A stretch of 64,000 bases of DNA. Source: Ampullaceana balthica (Eukaryota; Mollusca; Gastropoda; Lymnaeidae). Shown here one piece after another: positions 13,226 to 24,887 of this stretch. A model generated the notes under the pieces. The model did not search any database. It was not told the origin of the DNA and saw only the letters and a program-made list of their open reading frames with translations. The position numbers and the translations under genes were made by a program. Where the stretch lies: positions 627,476 to 691,475 of the forward strand of contig CALYLW010000016.1 of the NCBI GenBank assembly GCA_944989445.1, read 5' to 3'. Numbering within the stretch: position 1 is the first letter of the stretch; each line of letters opens with the position of its first letter.

Positions 13226-14870
13226 GTTCATGGCAAAAGTCCTATTTTCTGTTTTAATAATAAAGTGAAAGCTAGAAACAATTGCCAAGACTTGTAAATG
13301 AATCTCATATAGATTTCCATCGATTCGTGATATTTATTCTAACAAATTGTAAAAAAATAAGTCTGTATTTCAGCGACTTGGACAACATTAATTGTTTAAA
13401 ATAAGAATTTTTAACTCTTATAATAAATTTTCTTTTAATACGTTTCCTAAACATGTTTATTTTTAAAGTGCTTCAGAAGCGCATGCGTCAAAAGTTTGTT
13501 TATCTTACATAGCCGGGCAGCTCGCTATCCTTATGTCAAAAATAATCACGTGTCACTAGTATTAAAGTTAACAAATAATTACCAGAGCAGATTAATAAAT
13601 TACTTAATGCATTAAACATATGCGTATATGCATTTAGACAAGCTAGCGTGTTACTAAGATCAGATATAACCAAAAAATTAATAGGACAAATGACATATTC
13701 ATTGATTCATATATTTAGAATCTAGATGAGCAGACGTATGAATCATCAGGAATATGCTGTATTATCTGTGTCGTTTTTTTGTTTTGTTTTATAGAAATCT
13801 ATCCCTGAGTTTGTATCTTACTAGTTGGCAGTTGTGTGTGTGTATGTGTGTGTGTACGTGCCTGCGGTAGTTGTCATAACTCAGTGACGACATGGTCCAT
13901 TCTTCAGCTGGAGTTATCTGTAACCAAATTTCTGGGCCTAATATTGAACTACTAGGCGTGTATTATTAGGTTACATTATCCTAGCCACCAACAATTACTG
14001 ATCACATCTGTTATAATCGAGTCATCACTTTGGAAAGTTTATGTTAAAATAAAATCGCGTTTCAAAAATATTCCAAGAAAATAGAATTATTTTAAAAAAT
14101 AAACCTTGCATTTTTAAGATTTCATACAATGCCTCAATTCTCCACCATTGAAAAATCTCTGGACATTTAACCGATTGCAGGCGCTCCACTTAAATGACAC
14201 TGTTTACAAGTAAGGACTCATCCACGAGAGGCTACTTGACTATATTGTAGGAAACTAGGTCCAGGATGACACGTATGCATCTCTGATAGCTGTAGAAAAG
14301 GTTTTTAAATAAGGAATATCAAAAGAGATGATAGTCTGCGTTAAACGAACTAGCAAAGATACGAATTTGGATTTGTCATAAAGAGTGTGTTATCTTTGCC
14401 ATGTAATTTCCCAGAGGTGTATTATATGTATGTTGTTCTTTTAATTTTTAAAAATGTTGACAAATTTACCTTTAAGAAAATCAAATCATGGGTCGATTAC
14501 TAATTTTCTCCATTGACTCAAAGAATTAATTCTGGTTTAGTTTGGCTACATTTACTTCTCTATGATAGCGTCTCTGGCCACCGCATCTTTGTTATTATAA
14601 CAAAGCGAGTAGAATAGTAGAATTAGAATCTCATGTTTGCTTTTTAATTACAGGCTCCGAACTGGGAATGTATTGGTAGTAATGTTCGCTATTGAAGGCC
14701 TAGTGGCCTAATTGCATACTGTTAAGTCCAACGAGCCGCAGACAGAGAAAATCATACGCACTGTTAAAAAGCGTATAATTTGTTAAGTTTTTTTGTTATG
14801 GGCTGTGGACTGTGTTGTTTCTGAATGCGGGTGTGTGCTGAATGTGCAACACATAAACAAATCGAAACTC
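13226..14870. other. Unassigned AT-rich sequence
   Basis: Contains a (TG)n run near 13,837-13,855. No gene or bounded element recognised. Confidence 0.5.
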
Positions 14871-15483
14871 AGAGGCGTCACAAGGGGCTAGCCATGTGTG
14901 CGAACCGCACCGGACGAACTTATCACAAGGGGGTGACACCAAAATGTAAATGTATTCACGTAACCGTTACTTGTCACTGGCAGATTCGGAGGAGGTCTAT
15001 GGGTTAAGTCGCTAAAGGAGGTCTATTGGTTAAGTCTTTAGAGGAGATCTATGGGTTAATTCGTTAGAGGAGGTCCATGGGTTAAGTCGTTAGAGGAGGT
15101 CTATGGGTTAAGTCGTTAGAGGAGGTCCATGGGTTAAGTCGTTAGAGGAGATCTATGGGTTAAGTCGTTAGAGGAGATCTATGGGTTAAGTCGTTAGAGG
15201 AGGTCTATGGGTTAAGTCGTTAGAGGAGTTCTATGGGTTAAGTCGTTAGAGGATGTCTATGGGTTAAGTCATTAGAGGAGGTCTATGGGTTAAGTCGTTA
15301 GAGGATGTCTATGGGTTAAGTCGTTAGAGGATGTCTATGGGTTAAGTCGTTAGAGGAGGTCTATGGGTTAAGTCGTTAGAGGAGGTCTATGGGTTAAGTC
15401 GTTAGAGGAGGTCTATGGGTTAAGTTGTTAGAGGGTGACAGTATGAGCTACTGGGTGACACCGACCCTAGTGACGCCCATGAC
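14871..15483. mobile_element. Relative of the 12.6-kb MITE, enlarged by an internal minisatellite
   Basis: The left end is AGAGGCGTCACAAGGGG and the right end, complemented, is GGGCGTCACTAGGGTCGG. GGGGGTGACACCA near the left and GGGTGACACCG near the right also match the other copy. The flanks CGAAACTC / CGAAACGT agree at six of eight positions. Confidence 0.68.
14992..15436. repeat. 26-bp minisatellite inside a MITE
   Basis: About 17 units with core GAGGAGGTCTATGGGTTAAG followed by TCGTTA. Variants include GATGTCTATG and GAGATCTATG. Confidence 0.93.
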
Positions 15484-16354
15484 GAAACGTTTAAATTACT
15501 GGTATTACAATGTGAGGCCGATGCGGGCTTTGGGGGAAATTTTTTAATTGCTTTATTAAAATGTATTTGAGCTCTGATTTAACGTTTGTTTCAGAGAGAG
15601 TTTAATTTTTTTTTAAATTTCACTTTGACTTTAGGATAAGTTTCTGGGATGTAAATTGAATCCTACAATACAAAGAACTGAACTGAGTAGAGTCGACTAA
15701 AATGGGATTGAGTTCTGGTTTACTAAGTAATTTCTGGTTAATAATATTTAATAAACCAAACTTGATTGCATGCATTGCGATTTTGCTTAGCTTACTTGGA
15801 TTGGTTTCATTTTGGTAAAAAGAAAAACATTTAAACAAATAAAATATAATCATACATAAAAGTCAACAAAGTTACGCTTTCAATCCACGTTAATAGCATG
15901 GCTGAATTAATTAGTGCGTGCACTTCAATAAATTATGCTCACGCGAGCGGTGCTTCAAAAAATACATATAAACTAACATCTGTGGCTGGGTTTTCATTGT
16001 GAGAAACTCAGCCGTGACGCCAGCCGGCCTCACATCTGACTCGTTGCGCAATGGAAGCTGTTCCCAAATAATCCCATAATTTGACGTACAGAACTAGAAA
16101 ACTATTCAAAACAATAAATAAACAAAATTAAAACTACAAGCTATGTACTACATAATATGTGGTGAACTGGTTCGTAGGTCAGACACAAGATTTTCGTTGT
16201 TCTTCTGAACTCAAAAACCACTATATACGATCATAACCCCGGGTTCATTAATAACAACAGCGTCCCACTAGAATAGACGGTCACATGTGTATCCACAGCA
16301 TTTGAAGATATCAATAAAGAAAAAAATTTCTAAATCCTGGTTTATGGTCAAGAA

Positions 16355-16543
16355 CAGTGATGGCGAACCTATGGCACGCGTGCCACAGTCGGCACGCAGA
16401 GCCCCATCAGCCGGCACGCAACTAAAATATTACTTCCTGCATTAAACCCCTTTGGTGGCACTTTGTGTTGGCAATTTGCTATAAATAAGTGGGTTTTGAT
16501 TGAATTTTGGGCACGCTGTCCTAAAAATGTGCGCCATCAACTG
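16355..16543. mobile_element. Short hAT-like MITE, 189 bp
   Basis: The left end is CAGTGATGGCGAACCTATGG followed by CACGCGTGCC. The right end, complemented, is CAGTTGATGGCGCAC. No matching 8-bp flank, so the copy is probably old. Confidence 0.65.
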
Positions 16544-19500
16544 TCTATAATCATTCCGTTCATTACGGAAGTAGAATATTTCTCTCTACGGTTCTAACCA
16601 CCTCATCCCAATGAGATATGGATGCGTCTGTAGAGGGAAGTAGAAGGTTTTAGAAGGTTTCCTGTATTTAAACAACGATGTATTGTATTTTCCACAGTGT
16701 CCAACTCATTGGTCGTGCCCTCCCCCCCCCCATCCAGCCCCACACACAATGTAAGTTTTCTGTTGAGGCACAGACTTAAGCTGTCGTCTGAAATTTGTCT
16801 ATAAAAAAGGAGATACATTTTAATTTTACTGAGCGTTTTCACAATGTTTAATTTTAATAATTTACTTTCTTTTTGTTTTCCCAACCCGTGCATTTCTTCA
16901 CTTGTGTAAAGCTCAATGGTTATTTCGCTTACATTTGACGAGGGTCACTACTTACAAGAAATGCGGTTAGGCGTGTGTCTAAGCCTGGCTAACGCATTGT
17001 TACCTATCCAATTTCAAGTCCTATTGATTTTAAAATTTCAAATAATAACAATACACAATCTCATATATTCTCTTTGAGTTCGCTCTTATGCTTTCCATAG
17101 CAGCTTTAAATGTATCAATGTCACATGGTCACTTCGCTTGTATAATGTTTTCGGTTGTCGTTTAGCTTGTAGCTTTCTGATTCGCGTCCTGTCTATGCTG
17201 ACTTCTGTCCAATCGGACATCGTCAGGAACGTGTCTCAAAACGTGTTCCCTTAATGCGGTAGGAGTTATCTATTAAATGATCGGGGAGACAGCATCTAAA
17301 CACAAGCTAACCCGCTGCTAAATTCGACTTCATTTGATATGATATTTCATTACCGATAGGAAAACAAAAATGTGTTTCGCTTAATTTGAGTGAACCCCAA
17401 ACAACTTCTTCCGTCTGTGGCGGGATAAGTCACGTGCAGTATTATATTGTTTTCCTCTATAACTTTTAGAGCACTGTCCGATATCTTTATGATAACTATT
17501 GACAAACAGCTGATGAATGATTAAACTTTGAGAACAATTGCCTATATCTTTTGATAACTATTACAGCCAGATTATTCGCGGCTAAACTTTGAGAACAATG
17601 TCCTATATCTTTGTGACAACTATTGACAGTCGAAAGATTCGTTGCTAAACTTTGAGGACAGTGTCCTATGTATTTTTGACAACTATTGACAGCCAGATGA
17701 TGAACGGTTTGGATGCAATCATCAGCTGGCGCCGGCATTTGAATATTCGACTGTGACAAGCCGTCTCCAGGGAGGTGCGCTCATTAAACTCGGCCCCTGC
17801 CCGTCTAATCAACTCCGGTGGTCATTTTACACCAGGATTTCATTGGACTTTTCTAGCGTACTGGACAAGAGTCTGGCGGGCGTGTGTCCGATTGAACCAA
17901 CAACACGCAGCGTGGCGTGGACTGTGTGTAGTTTTGTACGGATACATTTCATGGAGTAATGTTTGGGAATGCTTGGTTTACATTAATGGTTAATGAAGTG
18001 ATAACAACTTTCATTGGGGATATGTAGTTGAAAGAATCGATGACGTAGCGTTAGCCATACAATCTATAAATAACGGGGTGTTCTCGCTGAAGTCGGAGAT
18101 TTCTGGTCGGAGATTCCTGTGAGCTATAACTCGGATGAAAGCTGAATTTTAAAAAAAAAGCAACTTAACGCAATGAAAATGAACACATCGACAGGGAAGT
18201 ATCCAAAATTTTCTCGAAATAAACAAATGGAATGAGTTATTATCTAAATGACGTAATCCGATGGCAGCTTGATTTCCGCCATCAATATCTCATACTCTCA
18301 GAGTCCGTAGGGCAGTATTTACTAAAATTATATTTAGTTTTTTCCTTACATATTGAAGAGCGATATTAAATACGCCAGCTACTGCACAGAATTTGAAAGT
18401 TGAACTATTCTTCTTGTTTGTTAAACTAAACATGTTTGTGTCTTTTGAAACATGTGCCAGTTAGAACCATACCTTTTCTCCAGTTGCCACTTGCCACATA
18501 TTCTGTTCAGCTTTTTTGTTGTTTTTTTATTACTTTTTTAAAGCTTTCCATGTTGCCATCTTCTCTGTAAGATTTGTTGTTGTTTTTTGTTTGTTTGTTT
18601 TTTGTTTTTGTGTGGTGCTTTTAAAGTTAAACAAATAATTTATTAGTCATGGATTATTCTTACGGGACTCAATCACTCTGCTAATTGTGATAGATTTCAC
18701 CTGTATCTGTTAGTGAGTCTGTATCAGTGGGTAAAGCCTGTGAATTATTTTCCTAGTTGTTATTACGTATTAGTTTTATTGTTATAAATTGCTACAACTA
18801 AAACATTCATTCGACTACTAGTTAAAAATATATACTTGCCATATAATATATCACATTTTTTAAAAAATTTATTATAGATTTTTTTTATTTTGAGAATACC
18901 TTGGCTCTGTCACACGAACCCGGTTTGCATTCTGAGCCAAACCGGCTACATGGCCGTGGAATATTTTTTTTATAATATTTATTTTCTCTTGTTCATTTGT
19001 TGTGCAATGTTCCCCTCAAAACGCTCTCCTGTCTGCTGGGGACAATCACAGTGAAAGCATCGGCATGTTGTTTGAACAACAGGTGACATAGCCGGTGACG
19101 TGGCTTGACCTCGGCCTCAGATTCCACGAGGAGATAAATGCTAGCGATATGGTGTCGAGAGTTGATTCACCCCCCTCACTCCCCCCCACACACACAAACA
19201 CTCAATTTCCCCCAGTTTCCTCTTTTATTCCCGCCGAGGTTTGTTATCTTTTCGCTTACGTTATTGCTAGGAATATTGTTTGGAGGAGTTATGAATATTA
19301 CACAATATGGAATTCTTCATGACGGGGAAAACGTCACGTTGTTCTTATTGTGTGGTTTAGTTTAAGATGGTCTAATGAAGTGCTAGAAAATATCGTCACT
19401 ACAAAGCCGCCTTATTTTTTATTATTTTTTTTTAATACAAGCTATTTTTAGACCATGATTTACTTGTACTTGTGATAAGTTTCCGGAAATTCCCTACCGA

Positions 19501-20720
19501 GAAATTGGTTTAAAGGAAATGTGTATGAAAATAAGTTTGGTCAACATGAACATTTATCTACCAAACTTTCGTTTCGCCAAATTTCTATTCGACCCAAATT
19601 CTGACAGTGTATTTCTCCACTGATGAACAGTTCAGACAAGTTTCGTGATACTGTTAACTGTTAGCATGCGCCTTGCGAAGAAATCCGCATTATTTTCTTG
19701 TTGGCACATTCTTTATTTTGAGAGCAAGTTGAGGAATAATACGGATTTGTCCGTGAATAAGTGTCAGTTTATATTTTTTAAAAGTAATTTACCAATTTAG
19801 CTTAAAAGATACGTTTCCAGTTGAAGACTTGAAAAAAATGCTTATTTTTAGCGCATGCGCAAAGAAGAAAGGCGGAATATATTTTATCTTAAATATTTGA
19901 AACATATTTTATTAAATTCTCAAAAATGTGGAATGGATAATATTAAGTTCAGTAGATTGAATACCCTTTCCCCAGCTGTTGAAAGGAGAAATGAAAGAGA
20001 AATTATTGCTCTGAAATTTGCTTTTATTAAGGACAATTATTTTAGCTGTTATTTTTCCTCCAAAACTATAGCATCCAATCAGGCAGCTCACTTGTGTTGT
20101 TAGCGCGCTAATTATAATAAAGAACCGCCGGTACGCTGCCTATGGTTGAGATTCTCTTCCACTAAAAATCTGGCTTCTTTAACGTCCAGTTTTACTTTAA
20201 GTTTAATAAAAATAATTACTTGATTTATGTATATTATATATATATACGAGCGTATCGCCCGTCAAAAATGACGGAAGTTTTCAGCTAAAATCTATTTATT
20301 TTATAAAAAATTCACATTTTTTTAGGGCGCCTACGGCGCCGACCTTTTCAAAAGCCCAACTAACTTGTCCTTGTTTGATAAATACGAAATATTAAACTTT
20401 CTGAAATGTACACAAAGTATTTTATAATAGGGGTTGATTTTTTTATTTTATAATTAAACATCATCAAATCCTCTTTTTACATCGATCCCTTTTCCAAAAT
20501 TAAAATACATTTATGAGCGTAAACAATGACGTCATATAATATTTTTTTACAGCGCATCTTTAATTTGCACACCTTTTGATGCATTGGTGCAGTAATTTTG
20601 TTTTTCCCGCTTTCTAAAATTAGTTGCGTCGCGGACAGACATTACAAATTATATTGTTTAATAAGGCGTAAGATTTGTGCTGAGTTTGGATGCTCGGCAT
20701 CAAAAACAAAGAAATAAAGT
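16544..20720. other. Unassigned sequence with probable transposon debris
   Basis: Apart from the ~65-bp repeat at 17.5 kb, I see T-rich TTG/TTTG runs at 18.52-18.62 kb. A segment at 20.23-20.70 kb (CGAGCGTATCGCCCGTCAAA, the palindrome GGCGCC-TAC-GGCGCC, and TGACGTCA) looks like an element without recognisable ends. Confidence 0.45.
17465..17725. repeat. Diverged ~65-bp tandem repeat, four units
   Basis: CTAAACTTTGAGAACAATGT, CCTATATCTTT and GACAACTATTGACAG recur in order four times with indels. Confidence 0.8.
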
Positions 20721-20728
20721 GAATAACG

Positions 20729-23189
20729 CAAGGGTGTACAACGTCTGGCCTGCGAGCCAAATACGGCCGGCGCTTAAATTTTAACTGACCCGCGACCTCA
20801 TCTTAAACAATAAACCGACTCGTTGATGTTTTCTGTACCCACGACAACATTATATGCATCAAAAAAGCTAAAACTTTAAGATGTTTTGAGAACAAACTGT
20901 TTACCATCGTGAGTATTCATTACAAACAGACAAATCTATATGCAATTATGTGTACGAAATCGATGATGTCCGATTTCAAAAACCGACATTTTAATATTGT
21001 TTATATGTGTCCAATGGGAAAATGAAATGAATGCGGTGTCAGTGTACTTTAAATTGTAAAAGATTTTATACTCGTAATTTGTGACTCAACATTTTCGGCA
21101 CTATATTTATCTCAAAACATTTTATTTTTATGGAAGGTACGAGATAGAAAATAAACATCTTCATTCCATAACCTGGCCATTATATATCCACTTTTTGAAA
21201 ATTTCTTACGATGGAATATGATATTTATAAGGAGCCGTTCATAAATGACGTCACGCACCTGGGGGGGGGGAGGGGGTCACACTTTTGTGACGATGCGTGA
21301 CGAGGGGGAGGGAGGGGGGTTGAAGAAATGTGAGGTCACATCAAAAGGGTAACTTTAAATACAACTTCCACTGAAATATTTGGTCCCTTACAATTTATTT
21401 AATGACTTTTTATTCTTAAATTTTTTTAAAATCAGAGCTTCTCAATGTGCCGGTCAGTAGGCCATCCGACGCTTGTTGGCGTAAGCTATCAAGGCACGAA
21501 AATTAAATCTAATTTTAATCCTTAAGTTTGAGAATCCACAAGATAACATATGAAATGATTACACTACGTCGTTTGATGTTGACATCAAAGCATTTGTGAT
21601 GTAACCGCAGCTCCGTTTGGTTATCTCATGGCAGGAGTCGTCGAACTCTTTTGCCCGTTACCCAAAAATATACAAGTTTACGTGTGCGTGCCCCCCCAAC
21701 CCCCAGACTCTAGGTCCTGCTCACATGACTCGGGGATTTGGGGGAACGTCGTTAGGCCCCCCCCCCTGAAAATGCTACTGGTGAGTTACAAGCATGACAA
21801 GTGCCTAAAAAATGATCTGAATAGGATTATGTGTAGTTATTTTAAGTCAAAACGACATGGAATATCCTTTTTCTTTAAAAGGGGAGGGGAGGAGTGAATC
21901 TATTTGATAGAATTAAAAACGTTTTAAGTTTGATATAATTGTTCGATGGGTTTTTGGTCAAACCCCCCTGGCCATTCTAGTCTTCTAGATTCTAGATATA
22001 ATGGTAAATGAGCCCATTTAAAATTAGTCAAGTATTCATTAACTTTATTGAATACATCAAATTCTTGACATCGCAATTCGAGAGGAGCACAAAACAACTT
22101 TTCTTCTTAGCTCAGTTTTTAAGGCATTAATTTTAAATATCACAGAAGGGATACGTGATACAGACAAGTCATGTGGATTAAGATTATTGTGACTCGTGTC
22201 AATATAAATGAAAGTAGGGTAGATTTAGGTGTCTTCGTATAGTACGTAGGTAAGAAATCTGCATCGTTGTTGTCAAATTTTAAAAAAAATGCATTTTCTG
22301 GAAGGAACCGTTTCAATAATGGGCATATGTTTCAAGCGTACAGGTACACATGACGTATTTTAATATATCTAGTGGATTGTAGTGGGTGTTATATGTCCCA
22401 AATGAGTCTGCATTACCCCGACGAATTCCCTTTTTGACCTCAGATGAGGTTATTTACCTCTGTTCGCCGACCTATTTCTTACAGGATGCCCGTCAGTCAA
22501 TTGAGGGTTTTTTTAAATACATTTTAAAATGTTATTTTTAAATAATTTTTTTTTCTAAACAAAGACATTAACCGTGATGACTAATAGTCAATGTTAAATT
22601 TGTATGCATTAAAATAAAATATAATCTAAGGATGTTAACACAGTTCGTTTGCTGAAGGCCGGTTAAACGTTTTTTAAAAATGCTTCACGCGGGTTACGAT
22701 ATTATATTGTAGATCTTCACTAAATAAATAATATTTACTTAAATGACAATAAAAGTGATTTGAAACATACTTATTTTCAAATAGAAATTTTCTTTTCTTT
22801 TTTTTTCTTTTTTTTATTATTTTTTTTTGGGGGGGTGGTCAAAGATTTGTGACGTATTTTTAGAGGAGGGGGGGGGGCTAAGTTTTTTTGTGACGACGCG
22901 TGACGAGGGGGGAGGGGTCAAAAATGGCGTGACGTCATTTATGGACGGCCCCTAAGTCTCGAAAATCGGGATAGTAGCGTCCCCTCTCACCCTCCACCAA
23001 AAAAAAATCACTCTTTAAAATTAATAGCACCAAAACTACAAACAAACAAACAAGAAAAAACAAACATATGATTTAAAAGCGTATACTCAGTCTCAAGGTA
23101 TGTCATTTTTGTTTATTACCTTAATCGGGCCCGCCCATATTTTTACTTCATGGAATATGGCCTCTTTGCAAAAAGTTTGGACAGCCCTG
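20729..23189. mobile_element. Non-autonomous hAT element, 2461 bp, with perfect 8-bp target duplication
   Basis: The left end is CAAGGGTGTACAACGTCTGG. The right end, complemented, is CAGGGCTGTCCAAACTTTTT. GAATAACG flanks both sides (20721-20728 and 23190-23197), as expected of hAT insertion. No transposase-like frame is present. A second element is nested inside. Confidence 0.88.
21231..22952. mobile_element. Nested non-autonomous DNA element, PIF/Harbinger-like, 1722 bp
   Basis: The left terminus is GGAGCCGTTCATAAATGACG. The right terminus, complemented, is GGGGCCGTCCATAAATGACG, and both continue TCACGC. TAA flanks both sides (21228-21230 and 22953-22955). Inside each end is a G-rich tract with GTGACGAnGCGTGACGAGGG. 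A 3-bp TAA duplication fits PIF/Harbinger; the superfamily is inferred from that alone. No transposase seen. Confidence 0.8.
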
Positions 23190-23770
23190 GAATAACGTAA
23201 CAGTGAAATGTCGCCTCTTGTATTAGTACTGCATGAAACTACCTAGATAATATCGAATAGTCAACAATATTAGAATGGGAATTAATGTTTGTCAAACATT
23301 GTATGTCCTCAGCTGTGTACCCAGCTCTATACATGGCTAAACGAATGATATACACTATTATATACGAATCAAAATACAAAGCTCAGGAGCTTAAAAGGAA
23401 CACAGATGGAGATATCCGTGATAATCATCGCTAAGCCAAAACGTTTCAGAGCTTAGCTTCTTTACATTAGGATTAAGTCATTGCTGAAAGAATTATTGGT
23501 TGTGAGAAGTCGAAAGAGTGACATGGTATATTTTGTCGTAAACATTATATACATAATTTATTATACAGAGTATTATATCCAACAAAATTAATATTCTTAT
23601 TTTTTATAGCAAAATAGGGTTGTGTTTTCCGCTTATAGTTGAATATGTATGAAAGAAAATATTTACCCTTTAGTGTTGCATATTAAGCTAGCCATGTTTT
23701 TTAGTCAGGTGTAGGAAAAATGTTTGTTAAGTGCAGTGCGCCCAGTCATATGCTAGTATTATCCGCTATA

Positions 23771-24684
23771 CAGGGTGGCCCAAAAAAGTGGGACCGCCTA
23801 GAGTTTTTATTTTATAGGTTTCAAAACGAGAGAAGTATACGAAGCATTTGGTTTACAGACGAAAATATATTTACTCTCGCCACACCAGTAAATTCACAAA
23901 ATGATCGTGTTTATTCTGAAGCAAGAAAGAAAAAACAAGTTCCATCAACGAGATTCATACGCGAACGTGAACATTTCAGTCGTGGCATCATGGTTTCGGT
24001 AGGTGTGTCTCGGTAGGTGTGTCTCGGTAGGTGTGTCTCGGATGGGAAAAACCAGTGTAGTATTTGTTGAACCTGAAGCGAAAGTGAACAGTGAGTATTA
24101 TTGTGATAAAGTGAACAGTGAGTATTATTGTGATAAAGTGAACAGTGAGTATTATTGTGATAAAAGAAACAGTGAGTATTATTGTGATAAAGTGAACAGT
24201 GAGTATTATTGTGATCACGTCCTAAGACAAGGATTGCTTCCGGATATTCGAGCGAGATGTAACCATCATAACTGGACACTTCAACAAGACGGAGCTCCTT
24301 CACACACGGCAAGAAACACGATCAACTATCTTCGTCGGGAGAATGTCACCTTCATTGAACCAGACATGTGGCCACCAAATAGCCCGGATCTAAACCCGGT
24401 AGATTATGCTATTTGGGCTGCCCTCCAACAAAAAAGTCTACTTTCGTCGTAAATTTGCAACAATAGAACAACTGAAATTGACCATTGTTGAAGAGTGGCA
24501 ACATTTGTCTCAGCGGTTTATAAACAAGAGCATTGACCAGTGGCGAAGACGTTTAGAAAAAACTGTTGTGAACCGAGGAGGACACATTGAATTTGAATTC
24601 TGATTTTATATAAATTAACATTTGGCAACAATTTACTTGATATTTTGTAGAAAACAGACGGTTCCACTTTTTTAAGCCAACCTG
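23771..24684 (+). mobile_element. Internally deleted mariner-type transposon (DD37D-like)
   Basis: About 30-bp terminal inverted repeats (CAGGGTGGCCCAAAAAAGTG and, at the 3' end, the complement CAGGTTGGCTTAAAAAAGTG) are flanked by TA on both sides. The 914-bp element is shorter than typical ~1.3-kb relatives: the left end joins directly to mid-transposase, so the N-terminal helix-turn-helix region is missing. Catalytic landmarks are FTDEN, QQDGAPSH and SPDLNPVDYAIW. I count 37 residues between the second and third Asp, the spacing of the maT-like group. Confidence 0.9.
23840..24603 (+). pseudogene. Truncated, frameshifted mariner transposase
   Basis: Coding similarity runs from about SIWFTDENIF to the natural end RGGHIEFEF, in three successive frames. 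The first break coincides with a 14-bp sequence present three times at 24000-24042: two extra copies add 28 bp and shift the frame. The second coincides with an A6 run near 24430, consistent with one extra base. Five copies of a 27-bp segment at 24084-24214 repeat VNSEYYCDK in frame. The N-terminal half is absent. Not functional. Confidence 0.88.
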
Positions 24685-24887
24685 TATAAGCATACAAAAT
24701 AAATAGTGATTGGATATACGTCAATCGAAACTGATCATTCTGTTTGTATTATCAATATAAGCTGTTACCATTTAATTAAATTTGTTGGTTGTTGATCTAG
24801 ATTTTAAAGGATTTTTTGAAATTTTTAATAAAACCTTTTAATTCTGAAAATGCAATGTCAATTAATTATAACAAGGTTGTCTTCTTT

